Shown one piece after another: positions 50,342-59,407 of a stretch of DNA of 64,000 nt. The notes beneath the pieces were generated by a model that had not been told where the DNA came from, did no database searches, and worked only from the letters and a program-made list of their open reading frames with translations. This stretch comes from an uncultured Alistipes sp. (GTDB lineage: Bacteria > Bacteroidota > Bacteroidia > Bacteroidales > Rikenellaceae): the NCBI GenBank assembly GCA_938014215.1, contig CALLRW010000006.1, positions 1-64,000 of the forward strand, written 5' to 3'. The first letter of the stretch is position 1. Every line of letters starts with the position of its first letter. Both the position numbers and the translations under genes were made by a program.

Positions 50342-50503
50342 ATGAAAACCAAAATTTTAGCTATCCCGTGGTGGCTGTCGCTGGTCGCGCTCGGCGGAGC
50401 GATGGATGCAGACCCGATTTCATGGGTCGCCGTCGCCGGAACATTCGCGGCGTTCGTAACGCTTTCCGCAGTCATAATCAGAGAACAAAGGAAAACCGCA
50501 TAA
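50342..50503 (+). CDS. Small membrane protein, 53 residues
   Basis: It has two short hydrophobic segments (about 5-20, LAIPWWLSLVALGGA; about 27-45, ISWVAVAGTFAAFVTLSAVI) and a charged end. Located between the basic-tail gene and the Rad50-like gene. Size and topology resemble phage small membrane proteins; role unknown. Confidence 0.5.
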   Translation: MKTKILAIPWWLSLVALGGAMDADPISWVAVAGTFAAFVTLSAVIIREQRKTA

Positions 50504-50532
50504 TAACCAATCATCACAAAACGCACGATGCT

Positions 50533-52602
50533 ATGAACATCAAGATCAAATCAATTACCCTGCGCAATTTCAAAGGACTGCGCGACGTATCGTTCGATTT
50601 CGACGGCCGTAACGCCATGATCATAGGCGACAACGGTACGGGAAAGACAACCATTTTCGACGCCTTGACGTGGGTACTGTTCGGCAAGGATTCGCACAAC
50701 AGTACCGACATCGACATCAAGACAATAGACGCCACGGGCGAACCGATGCACCGCGCCGAGCATTTCGTCGAGGTGGCATTGGACGTGGACGGCTCCACAC
50801 AGACGCTGCGCCGCACGTACCGCGAGATTTGGAGCAAGCCGCGCGGGTCGTCCGATCTGCGTTTCGTCGGACACGAAAGCGCATTTGCCGTCAATGGCGT
50901 GGAGGTCGGAACCAAAACGGCATACGACAAAATCATTTCGGAATGGATAAACGACGACGTATTCCGAATGCTGACCGACCCGATGTATTTCAATACTCGC
51001 GTCGACTGGAAAGGCCGCCGCGCCGCACTTTTAGCCCTCGTCGGGGATAACATCGACCGCACGGCGATACAGGCACAGTTTGCCGACCTGCTCGCGGAAA
51101 TGAACGGCGAACCCCTCGCAGATTTCAAAGCGCGACTGGCGGCCGAAAAGCGCAAGAACAAAAAGGAACTCGACACGTTCGCCCCGAAGATCGAAGCATA
51201 TCAAAACACGATGCCGCCGACGGAAGACTACACAGCGCTGGAACAGGAAATCGTGCAACGCGAATCTGTGGCCGCAAACGAGATCGTTGCCTACCAACGG
51301 CAAATCGACGCACTCGACGCGCAGATCGCCAACGCATCGAAAATAGACGAAGAAACGCAGGCCGCCCACGACCGAAGACTGAAAAAGGTGCTCGACATCA
51401 AAAAGTCGTTGTCCGAATGTATCGACGCACGACTGACTGCCGCCCGTCGGTATAACTCCGACCGCGACGCGGCCATCATGGACGCACAGGAGAAAGCGGA
51501 TTCAATTCTGCGCGAAATCGAGAAAACCGAAACGACGGCAAACTCGAAACGGGACACCCTCGAAGCCTGCGTAAAGAAGCAGGCGAATATCAAATCGGCG
51601 CTCGATACTATGCGTGCGAAATACGAGGCCGAGAAAAAGGCGGCATTTGAATATGTCGACACGACCACCTGCTACGCCTGCGGCCAGCCGTTACCCACCG
51701 AAACCATCGAAGAAGCCCGCCGCGCGGCCCGCGAGAGCTTCGAAAAGCACCAGCGCGAAATACTCGACAAGTTGATCGCCGACGCCAATCTCGAAAAGGA
51801 CACTTACAGCAAGTTAACAAAGCTGGTTTCGACCACCGAACAGGAAATCGCAATGCTCGATCAACGCCTATCGCAACTGCGTGCGGAACATCACGCTGCG
51901 ACGCTGGCTATCACAACCGCGAAAGACGTTCCCGCAATCGACCTCGAAACGGAGGAAGAACAGGCGAAATTATCCCCCGCCTACCGGAAACTCACCGAGG
52001 AACTGACCCGCGAGCAAGCCGCCCTCGAAACCTCGGCAACCACGAAAATCACGGCCGCTACGCTCACGGCACGCCGCCGGGATATATCCGCACAGATCGA
52101 CACGGTGCGTCAGAACCTCGCAACCGCAACCGCCGACCTACGCCGTCGCCTTGCCAACAAGGAGCGCACAACGGAAATTCAGCGATTGATAGACGAAACC
52201 AAAGCTACCGAAAAGAAGATCGCCGAACGTATAGCCGAACTCGAACGCCTCGAATTTGCGGCGGCGGCCTACACGAAAGCAGACATCGAAGCCGTCGAAG
52301 CGGCGATAAATTCGCGGTTCGACCTCGTGCGCTGGCGAATGTACGAACAGACCATCGAGGGCGCAGACGTCGAAACATGCGTCGCCACCATCGACGGCGT
52401 GCCGTTCAACTCGCTGAACAGCGCCGGGCAGGTACTCGCCGGGCTTGACATCATTCGCACGTTCTGCCGCTACTACGGCGCAACCGCACCCGTCTTCATC
52501 GACAATGCCGAAAGTATTTCGCAGACCGACTTTGCGCTCGATTCGCAGGTCATTCGCCTGCAAGTGGTCGAGGGGGCTGCGCTCGAACTTAAAACAGCGT
52601 AA
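50533..52602 (+). CDS. Rad50/SbcC-like ATPase
   Basis: The 689-residue SMC-type protein has an N-terminal ATPase half (FKGLRDVSFDF; Walker A MIIGDNGTGKTT near 32), coiled coils (about 200-400 and 440-610) around a zinc-hook CYACGQPL near 377, and a C-terminal half with NSAGQVLAGLDI (signature motif) and Walker B APVFIDNAES. With RecT and a metallo-beta-lactamase protein nearby it probably works in phage recombination or end processing; no SbcD-like nuclease is seen. ATG at 50533 replaces a longer frame that overlaps the previous gene. Confidence 0.88.
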   Translation: MNIKIKSITLRNFKGLRDVSFDFDGRNAMIIGDNGTGKTTIFDALTWVLFGKDSHNSTDIDIKTIDATGEPMHRAEHFVEVALDVDGSTQTLRRTYREIWSKPRGSSDLRFVGHESAFAVNGVEVGTKTAYDKIISEWINDDVFRMLTDPMYFNTRVDWKGRRAALLALVGDNIDRTAIQAQFADLLAEMNGEPLADFKARLAAEKRKNKKELDTFAPKIEAYQNTMPPTEDYTALEQEIVQRESVAANEIVAYQRQIDALDAQIANASKIDEETQAAHDRRLKKVLDIKKSLSECIDARLTAARRYNSDRDAAIMDAQEKADSILREIEKTETTANSKRDTLEACVKKQANIKSALDTMRAKYEAEKKAAFEYVDTTTCYACGQPLPTETIEEARRAARESFEKHQREILDKLIADANLEKDTYSKLTKLVSTTEQEIAMLDQRLSQLRAEHHAATLAITTAKDVPAIDLETEEEQAKLSPAYRKLTEELTREQAALETSATTKITAATLTARRRDISAQIDTVRQNLATATADLRRRLANKERTTEIQRLIDETKATEKKIAERIAELERLEFAAAAYTKADIEAVEAAINSRFDLVRWRMYEQTIEGADVETCVATIDGVPFNSLNSAGQVLAGLDIIRTFCRYYGATAPVFIDNAESISQTDFALDSQVIRLQVVEGAALELKTA

Positions 52603-52606
52603 CGAC

Positions 52607-52876
52607 ATGGCACAGATCGTCAGCAACGAAAAAGGATTCAAGGTTATCCACGTCGAAACGCTCGACATGTGGGCCATCGGAAGCCCCACGAAATGCGACT
52701 ACTGCACGGCGGATATGGCGACCCCTGACGGCGGCTATTACATCGCCGTACTGAATAAGATATACTGCCCGCAATGTTATAAACGCTGGCTTTCCGAGGC
52801 TCGCCGCCACCCGCAGGACGCCCCTATTGAAGACCGCAACTACAACACGTATCGTCAAATCTTTTATTTCAAATAA
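52607..52876 (+). CDS. Small zinc-binding phage protein
   Basis: An 89-residue protein with two CxxC pairs (KCDYCTAD near 29 and YCPQCYKRW near 54) that should form a zinc ribbon. It lies between the Rad50-like and RecT genes (4 bases and 2 bases away) and may assist recombination. Confidence 0.65.
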   Translation: MAQIVSNEKGFKVIHVETLDMWAIGSPTKCDYCTADMATPDGGYYIAVLNKIYCPQCYKRWLSEARRHPQDAPIEDRNYNTYRQIFYFK

Positions 52877-52878
52877 CT

Positions 52879-53862
52879 ATGGCACAGAATAGCAATCAGA
52901 ACGGAGCGCAGACCGCCCCGGCGACGCAATCGAAAGCGATTGCCGCAATGAAAGATGAACTTGCGAACAGCGTCCTGCGACGCATCGAGGAGCTGCAAGC
53001 AAACGGCGGACTGGTCGTCCCGAAAGACTACGCCGTAACTAACCAAATGAACCTTGCATGGCTTCGTATCTCCGAAATGCTTTGGGAGGATTCCAACAAA
53101 GTACAACGCCCGGTTTTGGAGGTCGTAACCAAAGCGTCGGTGGCAAATTCGCTGCTCGACATGGTGCTACAAGGCATGGATATTCAGAAGAAGCAAGGGT
53201 ATTTTATCCCGATCAAAAACAAGGCGTCGGGACAACTCGAACTGACGTTCTGGCGGTCGTATTTCGGCGACGAGAAACTGGCCCGCGCGCAAGGCATGAA
53301 GAAAGTCCGTTCGGTCATCGTCTACGAGGGTGACGAATTCGAATACATGTATACGGAGGACGGCGAAACCAAAGTAACGAAACACGTTCCGAGCCTGTCG
53401 AGAATCGACAAAGACAAGATCGTCGCCGCTTACGCCGTAACGACTATGGCCGACGGCTCGCACTCGACGACGATCAAGACGATGACCGAAATCCGGCAGG
53501 CGTGGATGCAAGGCGCGACGCGGGGTAACTCGCCTGCGCACCGAAATTTCACCAGCGAAATGGCCGGGCGAACAGTCGAGCGTTCCGCCATGAAACACAT
53601 CATCAACTCGTCGTCCGACGCATGGCTGTTGAGCGAAGACGAGAAAGAACGCCGCGTAACGAACGAAACGGCGGCCGCGCCCGCCGGGGCAAATATCGAA
53701 GAAGCAAAATTCGAGGAGGTTGCCCCGGCCGCAATCGCAGCACAATCGGCCGCACCTGCCGAAACGATGCCGCCGATTCCTACGCCGACGCCCGTTCCAC
53801 GCGAGGAGGTAACCGAAGAGGCAGCCCCCGCTGCCATTGAAGACGACCCGTTCAACGTGTAA
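52879..53862 (+). CDS. recT: RecT-family single-strand annealing protein
   Basis: The 327-residue protein matches RecT through its central core (DMVLQGMDIQKKQGYFIPIK, LTFWRSYFGDEKLARAQGMK, and a later basic segment around GATRGNSPAHRNFTSEMAGR). It anneals complementary single strands in phage recombination. A proline/alanine/glutamate-rich C-terminal tail (about 255-327) ends DDPFNV, an acidic tip of the kind used to bind SSB-like partners. Confidence 0.88.
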   Translation: MAQNSNQNGAQTAPATQSKAIAAMKDELANSVLRRIEELQANGGLVVPKDYAVTNQMNLAWLRISEMLWEDSNKVQRPVLEVVTKASVANSLLDMVLQGMDIQKKQGYFIPIKNKASGQLELTFWRSYFGDEKLARAQGMKKVRSVIVYEGDEFEYMYTEDGETKVTKHVPSLSRIDKDKIVAAYAVTTMADGSHSTTIKTMTEIRQAWMQGATRGNSPAHRNFTSEMAGRTVERSAMKHIINSSSDAWLLSEDEKERRVTNETAAAPAGANIEEAKFEEVAPAAIAAQSAAPAETMPPIPTPTPVPREEVTEEAAPAAIEDDPFNV

Positions 53863-53866
53863 CCCT

Positions 53867-54616
53867 ATGAAGCTGCACGTCATATCCTCGTCGTCGGCTG
53901 GCAACTGTTACGTTTTGGAGAGCGAAGCGTCTGCACTCGTCATCGAGTGCGGCGCATCGCCCGAAACGATGTTCGCCCGAACCGGTATCGACGCCCGAAA
54001 ATTCGTCGGTGCGATAGTAACGCACGAACACGGCGACCACGCAGCCTACATCGGCAAATACGCCGACCGAGCAATCGACGTCTACGCCTCACGGGGAACG
54101 CTCGCGGCGTGCCACATCGACAAGACGCACCGCGCACACGCATTGCGACCGATGCAGTCCGCAATGGTCGGCGATTTCGTCGTCCGCGCGTTCGACGTGA
54201 AGCACGACGCAGCGGAGCCGTTCGGGTATATTATCGAACACGAGGAGTGCGGGAAGATTCTTTTTGCCACCGACACACATTTTATTCGGTATAACTTCAA
54301 ATCCCTGCGGCTGAATCATATTCTTATCGAGGCGAATTATTCACAAGAGGAGTTAGACGAAAACATCGCTCGCGGGACGATTAACCCGGCGCAGGCAGCG
54401 CGCGTGCGAATGTCGCACCTATCCATCGGGGCGGCGTGCGATATGGTCAAAGCGAACGAAACGGCGGAACTTTCGACAGTCGTTCTGCTTCACCTATCGA
54501 ACGCAAACAGCCTTGCCGATGTCTTTGCCGCGCAAATGCGCAAAACAGCCCGTTTTGCGCGTGTATTCGTGGCGGACAAGGGTTTAATCGTCGCACTCAA
54601 CAAAAGCGAAATTTAA
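53867..54616 (+). CDS. Metallo-beta-lactamase-fold hydrolase
   Basis: The 249-residue protein has the HxHxDH metal motif (THEHGDHAAY near 58), an earlier SSSSAGNCYVLE strand as in YycJ-type proteins, and later metal ligands (ATDTHF near 140; HLSNANS near 212). YycJ-like proteins are candidate nucleases, which fits its place behind recT, where many phages encode an exonuclease. Start at 53867, 4 bases after the recT stop. Confidence 0.82.
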   Translation: MKLHVISSSSAGNCYVLESEASALVIECGASPETMFARTGIDARKFVGAIVTHEHGDHAAYIGKYADRAIDVYASRGTLAACHIDKTHRAHALRPMQSAMVGDFVVRAFDVKHDAAEPFGYIIEHEECGKILFATDTHFIRYNFKSLRLNHILIEANYSQEELDENIARGTINPAQAARVRMSHLSIGAACDMVKANETAELSTVVLLHLSNANSLADVFAAQMRKTARFARVFVADKGLIVALNKSEI

Positions 54617-54634
54617 CGGCTCAAATCAGCAGCA

Positions 54635-55687
54635 ATGGCAAACAAAACAAATACTGGTTGGGTGCGGTTGTATCGCAGTACGCTCGGATGGGAGTGGTTC
54701 GACGACCCGCTCACACTGCAACTGTGGGTCGTTTGTCTGCTCAAGGCGAATTACCTGCCTACGAGATGGCGAGGAGTGGAAATCAAACGCGGGGCTTTCG
54801 TTACATCCGTCGATGGTTTGTGCGCAGAAACAGGACAGACGACGCGACAGATCAGAACCCGTTTAGCTCGTTTGCAGGCATCCGGCGAAATATCCGTCTG
54901 TGCGACAAACTGTAAAAGCATTATAACAGTTTGTAAATTCGACACTTACCAGCCATTAGAAAATGAAAACGACAAACGACCGACAAACAGTTACGAGGGT
55001 TTGCGGAGGGTAGCGGGAAAGAAAGTCGCCAAAATCGACAAACCAAACGACAAACCGAAAACACATATAATTAACAGTAATACAGAAGATTATAGTGATA
55101 ACGCCGAACAAAACGACAAACAGAATGACAATCAATCGACAAACGACCGACAAACGCAACTGTTTTCAAGCGACAACAGTATAAGAATATATAAAGAAGA
55201 ATATAAAGAATTAAAAGAATCTCTTTCTTCGCGCGCACGCGCGACAGAGGCAGAGAGAGAGACATTTTTCGAAATTTTCTTTTTCAAGAATTTCATAAAT
55301 CCCGATTACGAGGTCGAACGGTTCTGCGCTAATTACGAGGCGTCGGGCTGGATTCGTAAAAACGGACAAACAGCTACCGACCGCCCGGCACTTGCGCGGA
55401 CATGGACACAAGAGGATAAAAACGCCGCTCCGCGTTTCAACGCCGATTTTCTTGCGAAATATCGACGTTTCTACGGTCTCGTAAAGCAAACGAATCCGGC
55501 GCTTGCGCCGATATTCATTCACGATCTGGAACTGGTATTTATCGACGCCGAGCGTAAACGGCTGACGTTCCGCTGCACGCGGCAAATGGTCGAAGCCGTC
55601 GAGGCCAACATCCGGTTCTTTCGGGATAACTTTTTCGACAAACATTTCGCGGGCTGGACGCTACACTACCAAACCCCGCGAACCTAA
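54635..55687 (+). CDS. Phage replication initiator-like protein
   Basis: The 350-residue protein has an N-terminal winged-helix-like domain (about 5-110; GWVRLYRSTLGWEWFDDPLT, GAFVTSVDGLCAETGQTTRQ) typical of phage replisome-organiser proteins. A hydrophilic linker rich in N, D, K and Q follows (about 115-200), then a C-terminal folded part (about 210-350). The linker DNA is AT-rich and carries repeats like those in the lambda O gene, so this gene may contain the replication origin. No helicase or loader gene is obvious nearby. Confidence 0.75.
   Translation: MANKTNTGWVRLYRSTLGWEWFDDPLTLQLWVVCLLKANYLPTRWRGVEIKRGAFVTSVDGLCAETGQTTRQIRTRLARLQASGEISVCATNCKSIITVCKFDTYQPLENENDKRPTNSYEGLRRVAGKKVAKIDKPNDKPKTHIINSNTEDYSDNAEQNDKQNDNQSTNDRQTQLFSSDNSIRIYKEEYKELKESLSSRARATEAERETFFEIFFFKNFINPDYEVERFCANYEASGWIRKNGQTATDRPALARTWTQEDKNAAPRFNADFLAKYRRFYGLVKQTNPALAPIFIHDLELVFIDAERKRLTFRCTRQMVEAVEANIRFFRDNFFDKHFAGWTLHYQTPRT
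54970..55155 (+). repeat. Iteron-like repeats, putative phage replication origin
   Basis: CGACAAAC occurs seven times, at 54970, 54981, 55036, 55048, 55114, 55137 and 55148; a variant (TGACAATC) lies at 55126. Neighbouring copies are spaced 11 or 12 bases, about one helical turn. AT-rich stretches lie between and after them (55056-55110 and 55160-55225). The arrangement resembles an initiator-binding origin inside its own gene. Confidence 0.6.
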
Positions 55688-55701
55688 AAATCAAACGCAC
55701 G

Positions 55702-56052
55702 ATGAAAAACAAAAACGACAAACGGGGCAAGGCCCCGGTGAATTTCTACGACAGAATCGCCGAAATGCTCGGCAAGGCAGCTATTCCGCAGACGATCACG
55801 GTCGAGGCGGACGGAGTTTCGCCCGAAACATTTTCAGCGGCGGGAATCACGAAACGCGAACTGTATGCCGCCGTCGCAATGGCAAGCCTCGCACACGCCA
55901 TCGTAACCACCCCACCCGCCAAAGGCGGCAGGCTTCGTTCAGACTGGGCGCGCCGCGTGGCTACACAGGCCGCAGAATTAGCCTACCACCTCGACGAAGC
56001 GCTCGGCGAAATTGAACGAAACGACGAACCCGCAAAAGATTCAAGACGATGA
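55702..56052 (+). CDS. Unrecognised phage protein
   Basis: A 116-residue mostly helical protein (NFYDRIAEMLGKAAIPQTIT ... AELAYHLDEALGEIERN). It overlaps the next start by 4 bases (ATGA). No signal peptide or membrane segment; no domain recognised. Confidence 0.6.
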   Translation: MKNKNDKRGKAPVNFYDRIAEMLGKAAIPQTITVEADGVSPETFSAAGITKRELYAAVAMASLAHAIVTTPPAKGGRLRSDWARRVATQAAELAYHLDEALGEIERNDEPAKDSRR

Positions 56053-56588
56053 CGAACGACCAGATCAAGGAGAGAATTCGCAAAGTGCTCGCGCTGGCCC
56101 AGCAAGGCGACGGCGGCGAAATGGAGACAGCGAAAATTCAGCTTGCCGCGATGCTCGAAAAATACGGCCTTCGCCTCGAAGACATCGCATCAGACAAGCG
56201 GGAAACATGCTATTTCAAGTATAAAAACGTTGATGAGCGGCGATTGCTTATCGCTATACTGTTCAACACGTTCGGGTCTGACGCCGAGTTCATCCAGCAC
56301 GCGACGTACTGTGCCGCCAATAAAACGGTTCGGGTTGATCTTACGCAGGTTGAGAAAATAGACATCGCCAATATATTTGAATACTATCGAAAGGTGTTCG
56401 CCCGCGAACGACGTGCAATGCTTAAATCCTTATTTCCGGCATTCATGAACAAATACGGCCTATTCGATATTGCCGAACGAGAAGATGAGCAGCCCGCGGG
56501 CAAGCTATCGCCCGACGAACTGCTCCGAATTCTAACTATTATGCGCAGCATGGAATCTCCGTCGTATCGAAAACAATTAACCGAATAG
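56049..56588 (+). CDS. DUF2786-like phage protein
   Basis: The N-terminal 45 residues match DUF2786 (IKERIRKVLALAQQ, GEMETAKIQLAAMLEKYGLR), a helical domain of unknown role in phage and plasmid proteins. The rest (about 60-179) contains strands and a helix with FARERRAMLKSLFPAFMNKY. It overlaps the previous gene by 4 bases. Confidence 0.72.
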   Translation: MTNDQIKERIRKVLALAQQGDGGEMETAKIQLAAMLEKYGLRLEDIASDKRETCYFKYKNVDERRLLIAILFNTFGSDAEFIQHATYCAANKTVRVDLTQVEKIDIANIFEYYRKVFARERRAMLKSLFPAFMNKYGLFDIAEREDEQPAGKLSPDELLRILTIMRSMESPSYRKQLTE

Positions 56589-56592
56589 CTCT

Positions 56593-56961
56593 ATGAAAAT
56601 TCTGCATTTACCTCTCAAAAAGGAGTGGTACAACGCCATCGAAAATGGCGATAAGCGCGAGGAGTACCGAGAAAGAACAGCATATTGGTTCCAAAGGTTG
56701 ATGCAATGGGCGGACGGTAAACCTATTAGCAAAATATCCGCAGAACGCATTATGGAATATCCGATGGGTGCTTTTGAATGGGGTCCGCAATTCAAAGACT
56801 ATGGCGCAGTCTGCTTTTCTTACGGCTATACCCGCCGCCGAATGCTATGGGAATGCAAAGGTATTGATTTCGGACAAGGCCGCCCGGAATGGGGCGCGCC
56901 CGATCACGAAACATTCATTATCAAACTTGGGAACCGACTGAACGATGATAAATTACAGTAA
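56593..56961 (+). CDS. ASCH-like phage protein
   Basis: The 122-residue protein starts with LHLPLKKEWYNAIENGDKRE, the pattern of ASCH-type RNA-binding or signalling domains (a beta strand, then the E-xGxK/R turn). A later strand region (GAVCFSYGYTRRRMLWECKG) fits the same fold. It overlaps the next gene by 17 bases. Confidence 0.6.
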   Translation: MKILHLPLKKEWYNAIENGDKREEYRERTAYWFQRLMQWADGKPISKISAERIMEYPMGAFEWGPQFKDYGAVCFSYGYTRRRMLWECKGIDFGQGRPEWGAPDHETFIIKLGNRLNDDKLQ

Positions 56962-57226
56962 AGATTTCGCCGAATGGCGGAAATGGCGCGACGAACAAGG
57001 CTGGCCGCCCATCTACGACGACCCGGCCGACGCGGGTATCGAAACGGAATTCCGGGTCGGGCAGCAAGTGTCGTTCACGAACGAATACGGCGTCCGGTTC
57101 GAACCGTTCGAAATACTTGGATTCTGCAAGCCTACGCCGGAACTGCCCGATAGATGCGTCTACATCAGTTGTGACTGCCACTGGTTTCCCAAGAAACTCG
57201 AATCGTTAAAACCGTATCGGAAATGA
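56945..57226 (+). CDS. Unrecognised phage protein
   Basis: A 93-residue acidic, Trp-rich protein (EWRKWRDEQGWPPIYDDPAD near the start; YISCDCHWFPKKLESLKPYR at the end). It overlaps its neighbours by 17 and 4 bases, which supports coupled expression. No domain recognised. Confidence 0.58.
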   Translation: MINYSKDFAEWRKWRDEQGWPPIYDDPADAGIETEFRVGQQVSFTNEYGVRFEPFEILGFCKPTPELPDRCVYISCDCHWFPKKLESLKPYRK

Positions 57227-57771
57227 AAGACATTCATCACACCTGCCGATGCACCGGGCAGCAGTTTACGTTCAAAGAGTGGTGCGCATGGATTGAAAGC
57301 CACGAAAAAGCCGGACGGGATAGTGGCAAATTCGTGGCGTTATCGCATAATGGTTTTGATTTCAACATCCACGACGTATGCCTAACGCCTAACAGACCTG
57401 TCCGGTTATTCAACGCCCATTGTATCGTGGAGGTCAAAACGGCACAGTCGCCGAACGGACGCTGGGATTACGGATTGGACGTTAATCTGCACAATTCAGG
57501 GCATTATGTCGGGTCGGGATTCGTCGACGATGCAAAAAAAGGCTACCCAACGGAAGCCACCGCGATTCTTGCCGCCCTGCTCGATGCCCGCAAATCAGCC
57601 GAACGCGAACTGGCGAACTGTTCCGGTCGCTCCCGGTTGAATCCCGATAACGAGGACGACGAAGACGGATTCATCAAAGACAGCACGCTGGCCCGATACA
57701 TTCGGAATATCATCAAGCAAATCGACGATCAGCGCCGGGCAACGGCGTTCAAACAACTAAAACTTTTTTAA
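57223..57771 (+). CDS. Unrecognised phage protein
   Basis: A 182-residue protein, cysteine-containing at the start (HHTCRCTGQQFTFKEWCAWI) with a central segment of alternating polar and aromatic residues (NGRWDYGLDVNLHNSGHYVG) and a helical basic C-terminus. No family recognised; strong codon-frame continuity with its neighbours. Confidence 0.58.
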   Translation: MKDIHHTCRCTGQQFTFKEWCAWIESHEKAGRDSGKFVALSHNGFDFNIHDVCLTPNRPVRLFNAHCIVEVKTAQSPNGRWDYGLDVNLHNSGHYVGSGFVDDAKKGYPTEATAILAALLDARKSAERELANCSGRSRLNPDNEDDEDGFIKDSTLARYIRNIIKQIDDQRRATAFKQLKLF

Positions 57772-57777
57772 ACAATT

Positions 57778-58173
57778 ATGGGCTGTGATATTCATATTCA
57801 CCTTGAGTACAAACTTAAAAGCAACAATGGTGATTTTAGTTCTTGGACAGTCAGTCCGTTGCGAATCGACGCAAACTATGAAATGTTTGCGCTTATGGCA
57901 GACGTTCGGAACGAAGACGGCAAATTTATCCCCGTGGCGAAACCGCGCGGAATTCCTTTCGACGCATCGTATTTAACGAAGGTCCATTACCGAAACGAAC
58001 GTAACGACGCACATTCAATGTCGTGGCTTTCCTCCCGCGAGTTTGGCGAGGTCTTGCAGCGGTATTCCGACGATGATTTATGCCCCGATTATCGGGCGTT
58101 GTATGGAGCTATGCAGGCATTGGAAGAACAGGAGTGTTTCGATGTAAGAATTGTGTTTTGGTTCGATTGTTAA
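57778..58173 (+). CDS. Conserved phage protein (MGCDIHxH type)
   Basis: The 131-residue protein begins MGCDIHIHLEYK, a start I recognise from widespread phage proteins of unknown function; the pattern DVRNEDGKFIPVAKPRGIPF and HSMSWLSSREFGE continues it. Soluble, probably a small enzyme or metal-binding protein; the His-rich start may be a ligand set. Confidence 0.65.
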   Translation: MGCDIHIHLEYKLKSNNGDFSSWTVSPLRIDANYEMFALMADVRNEDGKFIPVAKPRGIPFDASYLTKVHYRNERNDAHSMSWLSSREFGEVLQRYSDDDLCPDYRALYGAMQALEEQECFDVRIVFWFDC

Positions 58174-58182
58174 CAAAAGATT

Positions 58183-58680
58183 ATGACACGACATGTAGAA
58201 TCGCACTTACAGCGAATGTGCGTCAGTTGGTTCCGGCTCCAATACCCCACCGTCGGCAAACTCCTGTTCGCCGTCCCGAACGGCGGCGCACGGAGCCGAA
58301 CGGAAGCCGCGATAATGAAAGCCGAGGGCGTAACCGCAGGCGTCGCCGACCTTATCCTGCTAATCGGGCGCGGAGGCTTCAACGCCCTATGTATCGAAAT
58401 GAAGACCACCGACCGACGTTCTGCCCTATCGGACGCACAAATCGAATGGCGTTCACTCGCAATCACGAACGGAAGCAGACACGCCGTCTGTCGGACGTTC
58501 GAGGAATTCCAGTCGGAAATTCGCTGGTACATGGCGCGTCCGGCGAATAGCGAACCGCGGGACGAAATCACCTGTGTCCGCCCGATAGTTCCGCCATCCA
58601 TCGAAGAGATCGAACGAGAGTTTGGGAAAATCAGACGACGCAAAGTCAATCATCAACCAACAAAAACCACAAAGCAATGA
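58183..58680 (+). CDS. VRR-NUC domain nuclease
   Basis: The 165-residue protein fits the VRR-NUC (PD-(D/E)xK-type) fold: FAVPNGGARSRTEAAIMKAE, GVTAGVADLILLIGRGGFNA, CIEMKTTDRRSALSDAQIEW. The catalytic Asp and Glu-x-Lys are in VADLIL and CIEMK. Such phage enzymes act on branched or recombination-related DNA. The tail beyond about 120 is extra. It overlaps the next gene by 4 bases. Confidence 0.85.
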   Translation: MTRHVESHLQRMCVSWFRLQYPTVGKLLFAVPNGGARSRTEAAIMKAEGVTAGVADLILLIGRGGFNALCIEMKTTDRRSALSDAQIEWRSLAITNGSRHAVCRTFEEFQSEIRWYMARPANSEPRDEITCVRPIVPPSIEEIEREFGKIRRRKVNHQPTKTTKQ

Positions 58681-59024
58681 CAACGCACAACCCGAAATTC
58701 AGAGGAACACCCGGCCCGTGGCGGGTCGACGGACACGTCGGCGGAAACGGCATCGTAAACTATTCAATCGTTTCGATTTCCGGCGACGCTGTCGGCTGCG
58801 CTCCCGTCGCAGAGGTGCTGCGCAATAACCCGCGCCCGATGCCGGAGCAACGCATCGAGGCCAACGCCCGACTATTGGCCGCCGCGCCCGACCTGCTCGC
58901 TGCGCTTGAATCCCTCGTCGGGATATTAGAGCCGCACAAACTGACCCCCTATTGGTCTATGCGCGAAAAGGTAAACGAGGCGAAACGCACCATTGAATAC
59001 ATCTATCAATCAAACCATCAATAA
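58677..59024 (+). CDS. Unrecognised phage protein
   Basis: The 115-residue product has a beta-rich start (GTPGPWRVDGHVGGNGIVNY) and a helical second half with EANARLLAAAPDLLAALESL. The APDLLAALE phrase is common in phage proteins of unknown function. No enzyme motif seen. Confidence 0.6.
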   Translation: MTTHNPKFRGTPGPWRVDGHVGGNGIVNYSIVSISGDAVGCAPVAEVLRNNPRPMPEQRIEANARLLAAAPDLLAALESLVGILEPHKLTPYWSMREKVNEAKRTIEYIYQSNHQ

Positions 59025-59026
59025 CT

Positions 59027-59407
59027 ATGAAAACAGTCGAAGACCTTAACAGACTTATCCGCGACGAAATCGCGGCCATCGAAGCACTCCGAAGCGAAGA
59101 CGAAAAAATATGGTCGGTTCGGGGGGGGGTAACAGAGGCCGACGCAAAACGCAGCAAGAAGATCCGCCGCATGATCGGCGACCACAACAACGAAATCGCC
59201 CATCTGCGCCGCCTTATCCGCTTTGTCGAAGCAACCCCGGAAGAGGGTGTGCGAATGATGCTCGACCAGTTGCGCGGGCAGGTAGAACGAATCGCCGCAT
59301 CTGCCGACCGCTACAAATTGAAAGAGCAGAAAAAAGAGTACCTGACACGCGCAGGCGCGCAACTCAAACACACGCAAATCGCCGAACTTGAATTCTTACT
59401 ACAATGA
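59027..59407 (+). CDS. Helical phage protein with a G9 homopolymer
   Basis: A 126-residue helical protein rich in Arg, Lys and Glu. Its coding sequence contains a run of nine G (59121-59129), reading R-G-G-V, so a one-base slip would shift the frame in the first third. The downstream frame is intact in this sequence. It overlaps the next gene by 4 bases. Confidence 0.58.
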   Translation: MKTVEDLNRLIRDEIAAIEALRSEDEKIWSVRGGVTEADAKRSKKIRRMIGDHNNEIAHLRRLIRFVEATPEEGVRMMLDQLRGQVERIAASADRYKLKEQKKEYLTRAGAQLKHTQIAELEFLLQ

